NCBI GenBank assembly: GCA_022457065.1
Contig: JAJGBQ010000006.1
Coordinates: 744,001 to 808,000 of the forward strand
Source: Curvularia sp. ZM96
Lineage: Eukaryota > Ascomycota > Dothideomycetes > Pleosporales > Pleosporaceae
DNA length: 64,000 nucleotides
Direction: 5' to 3'
This document shows positions 21,511 to 32,700 of this stretch, in pieces (position 1 is the stretch's first letter; every line of letters begins with the position of its first letter). The notes beneath the pieces were generated by a model, which saw only the letters and a list, made by a program, of their open reading frames with translations, was not told the origin of the DNA and did not search any database. A program made the position numbers and the translations under genes.

Positions 21511-22783
21511 GCTGGGCGGCGTATGTTGTTTGGCATATGACGGCTGGCCGTGGTCGCAAAAAAGTTGCGGAGTTGCGACAGGGATTCGCAAAAAGTGGGA
21601 CTCGGGATCCTTGGCGAGCCTAACGGGTGTTACGCGGCCAGGGCTTCATCCCCGCTCTCTACCGCACAAGGGACTGCCTGGTGCATTTGCAAATATTGCC
21701 TGTGGCTTGACGGCCGAATGGGCACCGCCCGGTTTCTGTGGCTTACGACACACAAATGCCTCCGAAACACCGCACATACGCGGAGCACGCTCCCATAGGT
21801 CTGCAACTCGTATGGCCATGTCCAAAATGCCGCAACGCGATATCCATCCGCCCCTGCGCCAAACATGGGCCGAGTCCAAAGCGGGAACAGGAGTGGCTCG
21901 GCTTACGGAGTATACAGACTACGTATGTAGTTTTGGCGGCTGGGAGCATCATCTGGAACTGTTTGCGACAGACTTTCGGACCGACTCCTCCGTTCACCAT
22001 CAGCTTGACAAACGCGCTCCTATGGCGTGTGCCTCGGTCATGTCCACTAGTCGACTAAGCTGAGAAACGTGCTCCTCTGCCGTATAACTGTGGTGATCAC
22101 CTGCTAGGCTACATGTCCACCTGAGGCTTTGCTCTTTGCTCACCCTTATCCAACTCCTTCTCTCACGGGCCAATCAGCAACGCAGCTGGGGTTGCGTGCT
22201 CATACTCGCTCTCCAAACGGCACAACATTTCTCCACAACGTACCACACTTGCGACGCTGTAGTTCGCTGCTGCAGATCTTCTTTCCGTGGTCTGTCCATC
22301 TGGCTACCCAAACATTCCACACACCTAGACCCAGTCGTTCCCTGTTTCGCAATAAGAAGCTTCTGACACCCGGTCCGTTTCCTGTAAACACCAGCCCCAA
22401 ATTCTCCCTGCTTTCTTCCGACTCGTCCCACTACCCAGCGAGAGCTGTGGTCCCTGCATCCGTACGCGGCTGCTATCGAGGCACGGAGGACGTGCATTGC
22501 CCCAGTTTAGCAGCCACTGGCAGTCTGGACCCCCGAGCGGAACATCCAAAACGCCATCGGCCAACCATCGAACAGGAAGGTGTCTTAAAACCAGGGTCTT
22601 CTTCTCCGGAACGCAAATACTTTTAGAGGCACCGTGTCCCCTTTATCATTGCGCTGAAGACCGACGAAAACGACGAAGAAAAAGCAGGGACGTTGCATAA
22701 TCGATACCACTCGCATTCTGCCCCACGTTCAGGGTCCCCGTCCGGTTGACAGATCTTGTGAGATCCTCGTCGGCAATTGGCTC
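21511..22783. other. Intergenic region, divergent promoter zone
   Basis: This 1.27-kb stretch separates the divergent nucleolar-type gene and the AIM6-like gene. A 165-codon plus-strand frame at 22129-22626 has random-looking composition and ends before the next gene, so it is not called. It most likely carries promoters and the long 5' leader of the AIM6-like gene. Confidence 0.5.
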
Positions 22784-24253
22784 GTGCCTGACATGGCGGG
22801 AACACTGCGACCACTCACCACCCAGCCTCTCCTGCGCCATTCCTCTCCAAGTCCAGACCTTGCTTTCGCCAAGGAACCTGTACCTCCATTCTCCCTGCAT
22901 GGACCAGAACATGGTGACGATACTGTCTACACTTCTGATGAAGACGACGATATTGCCGACGAGCTAGCCCCGCGACCCGGTTTCTGGACAAGGCTGAGAA
23001 TGAGCATGAGGAGACGGCATGGAAAGTCGCGCATCGACGACGAATTGGGGCGCGTGCGACTGCCAGACGAGAAGAAACAGCACAAGAAGTACAGGTTGAA
23101 GAAGAAGCATGCTGCCAGAGCTTGTGTTGTCATCCCGTTGTTGGTTGTCATCTTCTTGTAAGTGCTAGAGGAGAATGCCCCGCATTCGCACTCTCTTTAC
23201 TCCGTCATTCTCTCGTAACTATGCATTCAATAAGCTAACCCCTTCAGTGGTGTACTCCACATTGTCAATGTGTTGCTGGGCTACGTGCCCGTATTCCTGG
23301 ATGACCACGCATTGCCAGGCTTGGATTGGAATCAGTACGACCAGGAGCATCTACTGGATATCACACGTGACGTGACACCTGTGCCATGCCATTCGCACAA
23401 CGATTACTGGCGCCGAGTCCCGCTGTACGACGCACTTCATTGGGGTTGCACCGGTGTTGAAGCCGATGTTTGGCTCTTTGATGGCGACCTATTCGTTGGC
23501 CACAATACAAACGCCCTGACTCAGAACAACACTTTCCGATCCATGTACGTCGACCCTTTGACAGCAATGCTCGATCACAAGAATGCTGTGAGCGAATTCG
23601 CAACCGCATCTACGATCAAAAACGGAGTCTTCGATACTCAGCCCTCGCAAACCCTTGTCCTACTCGTTGACTTCAAGAATGACGGCCATGAAATCTTTCC
23701 CGTGGTATCAGAACAACTCTCTGCGCTACGAGAGAGGGGATACCTGACGTACTATAACGGCACCTCCGTCGTCTCAGGCGCCATCACCGTCGTCGCGACC
23801 GGAAACGCACCATTCGACCTCATCACAGCGAACTCTACATACCGCGATATTTTCTTCGATGCGCCCCTAGACAAACTAGTTGATGAATCTTCCTCTTCCA
23901 CAACTACCGGCAAGCGCGAAGGCCAAGGCACTGTCGGCACGACCCCCACATCCCACTTCGACAGCACCAATTCGTACTATGCCTCCGTCAACTTTGGAAC
24001 AAGCATCGGCTGGCTTTGGTTCGGCCACTTTTCCGAGGCCCAAATCGAAAAGGTCCGCACTCAGATCCACGCCGCCCAGCAGAGGGGTCTCAAATCAAGA
24101 TACTGGAGCGCGCCGAAGTGGCCCATTGGCCTGCGCAATCGTGTCTGGAACGTGCTGGTTGAGGAGGGCGTGGGATATTTGAACGGTGACGATTTGAAGG
24201 GCATGACCGAGTTGAACTGGGACGTTAGACGGCATTGGAGTGTGTGGCCTTGA
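22784..24253 (+). CDS. AIM6-like membrane-anchored PLC-type phosphodiesterase-fold protein
   Basis: Exons are 22784-23157 and 23248-24253, giving 459 aa (450 if the second in-frame Met at 22793 is used). Residues 1-105 are cytosolic-looking, acidic (SDEDDDIADE) then very basic (RRRHGKSR, KKKHAAR). A membrane segment at about 111-137 spans the splice junction. The lumenal domain starts VPCHSHNDYWRRVPLYDALHWG and continues GVEADVWLFDGDLFVGHN, the conserved His/Asn/Asp/Glu block of the PLC-like phosphodiesterase fold seen in yeast Aim6 (altered inheritance of mitochondria). Later motifs are LVLLVDFKNDGHEIF and the C-terminal RVWNVLVEEGVGYLNGDDL. The enzymatic substrate is unknown. The 90-nt intron is a little long for this window. 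Confidence 0.88.
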
Positions 24254-24820
24254 GTTGGAACCGCTGCGATGCATTGTTCATTTTGTACACTTTTGAAGAT
24301 ACCCCCTTATGGTCATGATGATTTCAAAGACTATCTAGACTAGATGAAAAAAAGACTATTTTCCTTCAACAATACAGTCTTATGGTCCTTCTTTCTCAGC
24401 GTGAACTCGTCGGCATTGCCATTAGCATCCTGCAAGTGATCTAACCTATCAAGGCACTCTTGTGCAGTGAAAATCAACCTAGGATTTAAGATACCAAGGA
24501 AACAGCATTCAATAAGAGTAAGCGAAGTTTTTTGTCCTCTCCCTACTTTCCCACTATCTTCCTTTCTAGGGAATCCATTTACATATACGCCCCTAGCGCC
24601 ATACAGTCTATAAAAGTCCTCCAAAGGTACACAGCACGTACACCTGAGAGCAAAGAAGAAGAGAGGAAGAGAAGAAGTAGAAGGGGAAGAAGAGTAGCCA
24701 ACAACAAAAGGCACAATTCATTCCCATCATAATCATAATCATAATCATGACAGTCTCAACCCTACCGTTCTTCTTTCTCTCATCTTTTCTCGTCTTTGTC
24801 TGCCGTCACGAAAACCAAAT
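24254..24820. other. Convergent 3' spacer with an ATAATC microsatellite
   Basis: The spacer lies between convergent genes. A short (ATAATC)n-like tract is at about 24726-24749. A 124-codon minus-strand frame at 24340-24714 is built partly from GA-rich repeats and is not supported. Confidence 0.45.
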
Positions 24821-27779
24821 CTAAAACATGCTCCAGCCCTTCCTTCTGCGATCGCCACGTTCCTCGCGACGACTCATCATACGCTTCTCGCGCTGCTCCA
24901 ACTGGCGCAAGCCCTCCATCTCCTTGAGCACGTGCTCGAGCAAGTCCTTGCGGCGCACGACATCGAGATGGCGTTTGATCTTTGGATCTTCTTTTGCGAA
25001 GCGCTCGATTTCTTCCTGGGAGAGGCCGCGGCCTAGACGCGCATCGAGTTCGCGGGGAAACTGTGAGAAGAAATGTTAGATAAGGCGAAAGAAGTAAGAA
25101 GGGGAGATAAGCTCACAATGTAGTAGAATTTTGAAAGCAGCTCTGCGTCAAGGAAGAGGTCGGCGGTCGTGGTGAGCTTGTCGGCGACGGCATCGAGGAA
25201 GACCTCAGGGCAGTGGTATTTATTCTTCTTGTTGGCACACTGCTTGCTCTTGATGGCGGCAAGGCGGAGTTTGAGGACGTCAATACGGTCACGGAGGAAG
25301 ACAGCTTCGCGGCCTATAGAATCGTTAGTATGCTATACTTGAACGGAAAACCCCTCGTACGTACCCTTTGCCAGAAGCGCTGAGCTGAAGCCACCAGCAC
25401 CACCAACGCCATCGCCCTCTAGAGCAACCTGTCCGCTCCGCACGCGGTCGATAAAAGACATTACGTCTCTGACCTTCTTGCGACCACCAACTTGATCCTC
25501 GAGTTGTTTCACCGCAGCTTCCACAACCTTCAACTCTTCTTTGAGTACTGCAGTTACGTTCTCACGGCCCTTGGCCCACTCATTGTCTTCAACCTCAATG
25601 CGGTATTTGTAAGGCTTGATGCAAATCTCCAGCTCATCAGAAATGTCATAAGACAGGTCCTTAAGAATAGAGTTTGAGGCGTCCGTGATGGCTTGTCGAG
25701 CAAAGGGGTGCGCAGCGAAGCGCGAATTTGTGATGAGACGATCAATATGAGCCTGAAGTGCGCTAGCAACAACGTTGGTAGCTAGACGTCCAACACCAAG
25801 CTTCGTTAAGGCAGCGCTGGAGCTGTCGAGCTTGATTCGCCAGATCTGGTCCTCTCCGTCTATGTCTGCCTTTGCAAGATTGGCAAGAGGATCACTCTCT
25901 CGGAAGGGAACGTTGAGGTCCTCGAAAGGCCTGTTCCAGTAGCGCTGTGCAAGTATGTTGAGCACTTGCTGGTCCAGTTCATGTTTGAGCAGATCCCGGA
26001 CTTGTGGGCGACCAAACTGTTCCGTGAAGCCGCGGAATGAATGCTTGAAAGCGTCCAGTGATTCGGCTAGGTATGACTCGGCGCTAATAGGTCGCTCGTT
26101 GTACTGTACCTTAAACTCGTATTTTGCCTCTTCGAGCTCTCTTTGAATAGCCTCGCTGGTCGTCTTAAGACTGCCAGCCATTGTCTGTTCGAGCACGAGC
26201 ATGAGCTTCTTCTTGAGGTTCTGTGTGCCCACAGCGAGCTCTGATCGTTCGGAGAACTCGGGGTGCGATGAGAAGTACGCATTCTCGTTCTTTGTGATCG
26301 CGTTCGAGATATTGCCATTGCCGCGGCTGAAGAGCTTGGAACCACCAGCACCAGGAGGTACACGGCACACCACGCCAACATATCCGAGACGAAGAGCATA
26401 CTTCTGATCGTTCAGCAGGCTAGCGCCACGCTCGGCATCCACAAGGTCCATTTTTGTAATGACGCCAATGGTCCGCTCGCCGCGGGGGTCCACTTTCCTT
26501 GATGCTCGTAGTGCGGTGCTGTTAGCTAAATCCACGTCGGCCGCTGAGATGGCGAGAATGACATTAGGAGCCCTGATGTACTTCTCGCAAAGCTGAGCAA
26601 TCTTCTCCTTGAGCTGCGGGGGCTGATCCCGGCCAACGACCTGAATGTATCCCGGCAGATCGATCAATGAGAGATCTGGCACATTTGGCGAGTATATCCT
26701 GAGCTGAATGGGGTCGTCGGACACACAGTCGCTGGCCGGCACAGCCAGGTTGAGATCCGTCAAGGTCTTCTGAACCTGACCAAAGTCCGTCACCTTGCCT
26801 AGGCCAATGGCAGGGAACTCGCAATACTCGGCGCGCGCATCAGGGGTATTGACAAGTGTAAGTTCAATTGGTCGTCGTGTGACCATATTGTGTCCCTTGG
26901 GTAGGAACTCATGGCCAACGATAGCCTCGAGAACTGAACTCTTTCCAGAGGATTGGGATCCGATAACAACAATGGACGGCAGTGTCAGTGACTCGGATTG
27001 GCCAACGGTCTGCAACAGCCCCCGTATCTCAATCATCTTCTTAGTGAGCATCATCATTTGTTCGTCCCGTGCAATCTTTTCTCCCTGTGGTCTATCGTCA
27101 TCGTCGTCATCATCTTGCGAGTACCCAAAAGCAGCGGCGCCGGATGCACCAGCAGCAGCAGCACCCGAGCCGCTCTGCTTGGGCTCTTGTGGGCCTCTGC
27201 CACCACCATTGCCTCCTGAGCCACTCGATTCATCTTTTGATAGTAGTCGCTGTAGCCATTCGGGATATTGTACGCTTTCGAGCTCTTCCTTGGTCGACTT
27301 AAAGCCCTTCTCAATCTGATCGAAAAATCCATTCGCCGTGTTGATGGCCCCGCCCGCGAGCTCAGTGGCGCCGTCCTTGGTTCGGTGGAAGAGGTCGAGT
27401 GCAAAGGTACCTGCCTCTGTTGCCTGTTAGCATTCTGTCGCTTGATAGGTCCTGGCTAGAATGGATACATACGGCCGGCCTGGTACTGAAGGTATGAGGC
27501 ACCAGCAATAACGGCCCCCCCTGCAGCAGCACCCGCAGTCGCAAACTTGCCTACAAGTTTGGGAATCACTCTCGCAAAGGATATCGATCGCGTGGCGGGA
27601 ACGTTGTGCAATGCATAGCTACCCAGTGGCCACGGGCGCCGTTTCACCAACCTGAGGCCGGCTTCATTTCGTAGGAGACCGCCGGCCGGGAGCGAATGTG
27701 TTGTGTAGAAGCGTGGAGTGAGGAGCGGTGAACGGCGTGCGAGGGTGGTAAGGCGGCCCGCAACGAGCCTGCCGCTCAT
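24821..27779 (-). CDS. MGM1: Mitochondrial inner-membrane dynamin-like GTPase Mgm1/OPA1
   Basis: Exons in transcript order are 27779-27473, 27416-25365, 25313-25117 and 25060-24821: 2796 nt and 931 aa, with phases closing. The N-terminus (MSGRLVAGRLTTLARRS) is an Arg/Ser-rich presequence and is followed by a Gly/Ala-rich membrane anchor at about 70-92. Then comes an Asp-rich, Gly/Ala-rich linker and the GTPase domain: G1 GSQSSGKSS (about 250), TRRPIELTL, G3 DLPG, G4 TKMD (about 423). The middle/GED region ends with the Mgm1-typical HCPEVFLDAVADKL and FYYIFPRELD. It drives inner-membrane fusion and cristae shape, with long and short forms produced by a rhomboid protease in known homologues. 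The acceptor at 27417 was chosen over a nearby AG because only it keeps the frame. Confidence 0.95.
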
Positions 27780-28124
27780 GTTTGCGACGAGGAGAGAACG
27801 AGAATATGGTTTTGGTGTAGCATAGGATCCGGTGTCTTGCTGTTAGACGCGGTTGGCAACGTTGCACGCACACGAAGAGGCGGCTATGCACGTCACACTC
27901 ACTTTCGGTGCGCTGAGCGAGGTGCTTGGGCCATGCGCCCGCCGCGTGGGGCAGCCGTGGCCGTCCTGCATTCGTCTCGCCAATTCATGACGGCCAACAC
28001 ATGTACTAGACAGCGCAACATCTTGGGCAGACGGAATTCGTTGTTTTACTGTTGCCTAGCCATGGCCGGCCTTATCTTCTTACGCCTATTGCTTGCTCAA
28101 CATGACATCCATTTTTGCAACCCC
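27780..28124. other. MGM1 promoter / UreD 3' flank
   Basis: This 345-bp spacer lies between two minus-strand genes. No gene or distinctive motif was seen. Confidence 0.5.
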
Positions 28125-29144
28125 TCATTTCAAGCACAAGACTGCTCGCTCTCCAAAATGCCTTAACAACGAGCCTTCTTCCTTGACCATGTCCTTTAGC
28201 CAATTCCTCGAACCTTCCACTTCTCTGCTTGCAAACTTGACCAACACAAAGCCCCTGACATTCGCCGCGCTCCATATCAAGCCATCCGCCTTTTCTCTTT
28301 GCTGCCTCCCATGTCGCCTTTGCTCGTGTGGTAAGAGTTCGGCCTGAACACTGTCCCCCCAGTTCCTGCCCCCAATACGCGGCAGTGCCTCAAATTCATC
28401 CAAAAAGAACTTGGCCAGTGATGAGAATACTGGGCCGCGAATAATCACCGTGCCAAAAACAGAGTAGTTATCCATGCGAGAAGCGAGTGGCATTCCAGTC
28501 TTGCCATGTTTGTCTAGGATCAGGTTGTCGCGAATAAGAAGTCTTTTCTTTCCTGCTTCATCAAGCGTCCATACTTCATTCCGGCTCTTGTATTCAAAGA
28601 TGTCCCAGTTCTCGCCGCGTGCGGAGCGACCGCTTGTCACCCAATCGCATACGCACATACTACCTTGTTCTTTCTCAAGATGGTAAATCTGAGACTGTGC
28701 AAAAGCTGTGTGTGCAAACGGCTGGACTGGGTCTGGGAGATATACCAAGGCGGAATCGTGTTTGAGATGTACCGTCATGTGTTGTCGAGAGACCAGCTCT
28801 GGACGAGGTGCCTTGAAGATCTTAGTCGAGCCTTGAGTCAATAAGATCAGCCGGGTCTTGGTGTCCAGTTTGACATCAAGATTTATGCTGTCTCCGGCGA
28901 CAATGCCACCCCCATAAGTGAGTAGGAAGACTGTGTGTATCAGGCTTGGTGTTGGAGGCCCCGTCTTGCTGTTTTCGTCGTCGCCATGGCTCGGCGGTGG
29001 TAGGGGGTCTGGCGCGACTAGCTTGAGTGGGTATTGGTAAGAGACAGTCCTAAGGACTGGTTTGTCTTGGGAAAGCAGATCGACAACGATGGATCCATGG
29101 CCGGGCTTAGACGTAGAGACCCCAAAGGGTGAGTTGAAGAACAT
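28125..29144 (-). CDS. ureD: Urease accessory protein UreD
   Basis: A single-exon frame of 339 aa starts MFFNSPFGVSTSKPGHG. Family motifs are LTYGGGIVAGDSINLDVKLD, LILLTQGSTKIFK, LVYLPDPVQPFAHTAF, GRSARGENWDIFEY and a C-terminal LVKFASREVEGSRNWL. In known systems UreD binds apo-urease and, with UreF and the GTPase UreG, delivers nickel to the active site. Fungal members are cytosolic, and no signal peptide is seen. The gene lies upstream of MGM1 on the same strand and divergent from the TFIIIC gene; neither neighbour suggests a urease cluster. Confidence 0.95.
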   Translation of the reverse strand: MFFNSPFGVSTSKPGHGSIVVDLLSQDKPVLRTVSYQYPLKLVAPDPLPPPSHGDDENSKTGPPTPSLIHTVFLLTYGGGIVAGDSINLDVKLDTKTRLILLTQGSTKIFKAPRPELVSRQHMTVHLKHDSALVYLPDPVQPFAHTAFAQSQIYHLEKEQGSMCVCDWVTSGRSARGENWDIFEYKSRNEVWTLDEAGKKRLLIRDNLILDKHGKTGMPLASRMDNYSVFGTVIIRGPVFSSLAKFFLDEFEALPRIGGRNWGDSVQAELLPHEQRRHGRQQREKADGLIWSAANVRGFVLVKFASREVEGSRNWLKDMVKEEGSLLRHFGERAVLCLK

Positions 29145-29767
29145 GGCGTATTGCTAACGAAGACCAAGAACAACCATCTTTTGGTACCACAATGCTCTGC
29201 TTCAAGATGCGTTGCCAGAGTCTGGAGAAAGAGGTGTGCAAAGCCAAAGTCAGCAAACCCCCAAATGCGCAGGAATAGGCCCTGATATCATTCCTTGCAC
29301 AGGCCACGAGAACTATAAGCAAGCATTAACACGCATGGACTTACCAGGCAAGGTGAGAGCGAGCGTGAGTGTGAGCGCGGGCCAAGACGCCAAGACGCGA
29401 TGCGGGGAGAAGGTCCCGGTCTTCTGGACTCTTTTTTCGCAACCGCAGGACCCCACCAGAAACCCAGCCAGAAAATCTACCGATTCGACCACGACCTGTA
29501 CGCGTTCGAAACTCGCCCTTGACAACTGCAGCCTGCCGCACACGAATGCGACTTGGATTTTTGGCCTTCCTCTCCAACACGCCGACTTCTGCGTGCCCAA
29601 ATTTGCCCTGTCGTCAGCTAGGGCTAGTCATATCTCCCGGACCAACCCGATCAGCCTGTCGCAGCGCGCGTTCGAAACGCTATCCCGCCACCTTTTGACA
29701 TGCGTTAGCATCTTTTCACCGTCTTTTCCTTTACGTGGACTCGTAGGACAAGGACGGGTGTGATACC
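29145..29767. other. Divergent promoter between UreD and TFIIIC genes
   Basis: This 623-bp interval separates the two start codons. A 183-codon plus-strand frame through it ends just before the TFIIIC ATG and lacks domain-like sequence. No specific motif can be called. Confidence 0.5.
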
Positions 29768-32700
29768 ATGGCGACTGGCCTGGATGAGCTTTTAGATTTT
29801 TTGCTTTCAGAAATTGCTCTCCTCGGCGTTCAAGGTATGCATGACTCGCTGCACGCGTTATCCTTTGAAATTACATCAGCCATTATCATTTCTACCAAAG
29901 TCACCTCATCTTGACCTCTCTCCCAATTACTTTGAAGGGTACGGTCTTTTTGAGAAGGGTTCTTTCTGTCTTTTTTCCCTTATCTTACATATTACCTTTT
30001 TATGCATGTATTGTGCTTTACGGCACTGGTCGTCAATCACTAATCCTCTACAGGTGCAAGTAGCGCAGACTTTCGTCGTTTCATTCAGAAATTCTATAGT
30101 CAACGTCAATATGATGCACAGTCTAAGGCCGATGATCAGGAAGAGGCGTCTCTTGCAACAAGCAGTCTTGGTCGTAGCTTCTATGAACGCACCTGGCAAT
30201 GGCTCACCAGCCATCCTGACATTCGCATTGTCTACAAGGCGGAGGTTCGGAACTATACCCTCTCTGAATTCGAAGCGGCTGAACTGCATGAGACTGGCAC
30301 AATTGGGGATGCACATGCAGCAGAGTCTGGGCAGGGCTCGAGTACGTCCACAGCCAAGAAAGCACAGCCTTCTAAAGCTCTGAGCGGGCTAGGAGAGGCC
30401 TTGCGGCAAAGAGTCCATGAAGAAGAGAATGGCCCAAGGCAACCTTCGAGGCTCCTAGACCAGGCTATATCCCCACTATCTGCACGTCGACCACCTCGCA
30501 GCGTGCTAGAAGCCCCATGCGCTACAGGAGCAATCTTTGACGAGCCCAGCTCCAGTATTACGGCGCCCCGTCTTTATACGAGTCAGGGCAGAATCTGGCA
30601 GGCGCTGACCGGCCATGGTATTGATGTGAAGAAGGTCCCAAGCATGGAGTTTGTGCTACTCTCACTCATTGCCGCTCGTGGACCCGCTGGCATCACCCAG
30701 CCTGAGCTCATAGCTGTCAGCGGTCAGGACAAGAGATCTGTGCCACATCGGACAGACGAGCTAGCTCGCAAGAACTATATATCCAAGTACCCTGTCCAAG
30801 CCAACAAAATGCGGACCAGTCTTTGTATTCACACAAAGTTCGTCTCTCAGAACGCTTTCATTGAATCTAGCGCTGTGGAAGATGTATACCATGAAGATGG
30901 AACGTTTGTGGTCAGAAGCTTTGCCCAACTGCTGTACAACAAGGTGGGGGAAGGAGGAATTGTTCCCACGCGGACGATTCGGCAGACGCTGGTTAGTGTG
31001 TTGAATTGAACATCTGTATGTCTCTTGCTAATAAATCTCAGGGTGTACCAATGTCGGCATGGAACAAGCGGGCTACACAAGGAGCCCTCATTCGGTTAGA
31101 TCAGAGCGGAATGATCAAGCGACGCAGAATTCGTAAGAAGACATCTGATGATGCTTGGATCACCTGCATTCAGGTGCTTCGTGCGCCAAGGGAAGAAGAT
31201 CTAAAGAACCTGGGGTTTCGGCGCACAATCAATCCCGGCGAGGAATTCGCCGCAGAGCCGCTAGACGAAAGCGCCGACGGTGATTCCATAATGAAAGACC
31301 TTGAAGACGATATGCTAGATGATTTCGAAGCCATTGCCAGTTCCGAAGCCAATGCATCTGCGATTGACAAGCCTGAAGTTATACCTCCGCAATGGACACC
31401 GGACCACTTCCTTCCCAACATAGTCTTTAATGCCGTCGCGCTGGGTGGCCCACGTGGGTGGGATGCTGAGACTTTACGCGACCGGATTGTCGGACAGTTT
31501 TGGAGACGCCCTATGGAGTCTTATTTCACGCGCATAACAAACGACTGGGAGAAAACGCAACCATTTCACCTTAGACATCTGGCCGTCATTAGAGATCAGG
31601 GTGTCACTGATGAGAAGAAATTTCTTCATTACGTCTATCGTACATACACCAATTTCGAAAAGGCTGTAGAACTTCAATACGCTCACTGGGAAGGCGTCAC
31701 TAATACTGAGCCTGCGCTGTTGGATCCCGCAAGAAACGGCACGGTTGTTGACGCCTGGGGGTTCCCCATCATCAAGCCAAGCAATCTGGTATGGGGATCT
31801 GGTTCCGCAACACTGTCTGAGGCAAGTGCAGTTGTCGTAAGACAGCGCAAGTATGGTCCCCGGTGGGATAATGCCCTCGGACAAGAGATCAGCTATCAAA
31901 AGCCCAACAACACTGTGCCAAAACCGAAAACACCACGTCCGCTAGGTCGGCCCAGAAAGCTGTCAAAAGCCACTAAAGAGAAGCTTATCGAGGCAGCTAG
32001 AGATCCGAGCCCGTCATTGGAAACTTCAGGTTTTTCATTGACGTCAGAGGAGAAGAAATCGCTAGGATTGGATCCTAATGCTAGGTTGACTAAAAAGGTT
32101 CAAGCGCAGATCATTGCACACCGTGAGATGACAGGAGACCCGACTTCTCTGCCAGACACAATTGTGCATGACCGGGTTAGGCGCCAGCTCAGTGTACCTC
32201 TGATGACAAAAGAGGAGCGTGTGGCGGCTGGTATATCAGCAAGAGGACGTTTGGGTATAGAACAAGAGAACAAAATTCGAGAAGAGCGCGGGCTGCCCAA
32301 ATTGGTCAAGAAAGAGAAGAAGCGAGCAAAAAGACCCTACAAAGAGCCCACTTTGCTCAGCAAGCAGCAAAGGAAAGCGTTGGGCTGGAAGGACCATGGT
32401 CGATTGCCACAAGATCTCATCGAAGGTCTTCGTCAGGAGCGGGAAGAGGGGATTGCTCTTGAAGATTCCAGGGTCATTGCTATGTACATGGACGAGATGA
32501 GGGCCAAAGCATTGACATCAAATACCCCCCAAAAGACTGCCCAATCTACTCGAGAAGTCCCTTCAACACCTGGGGAGCTTGATGAACCCGAGAACAACCA
32601 AGACATAGACGAAGAGTCAAGGCCCACCACTGCAGAGCCGGACTCTCTCCAGAATTCTTCGCTCCTCAGCATTTCAGAGAAGCGAAAGACCAGAACACCA

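Noticed and set aside
22129..22626. 165-codon plus-strand frame upstream of the AIM6-like gene
   Set aside because: Random-looking composition, no domain, and it lies in the expected leader region.
24340..24714. 124-codon minus-strand frame downstream of the AIM6-like gene
   Set aside because: Partly generated by GA-rich simple repeats, with a weak start and no continuation.
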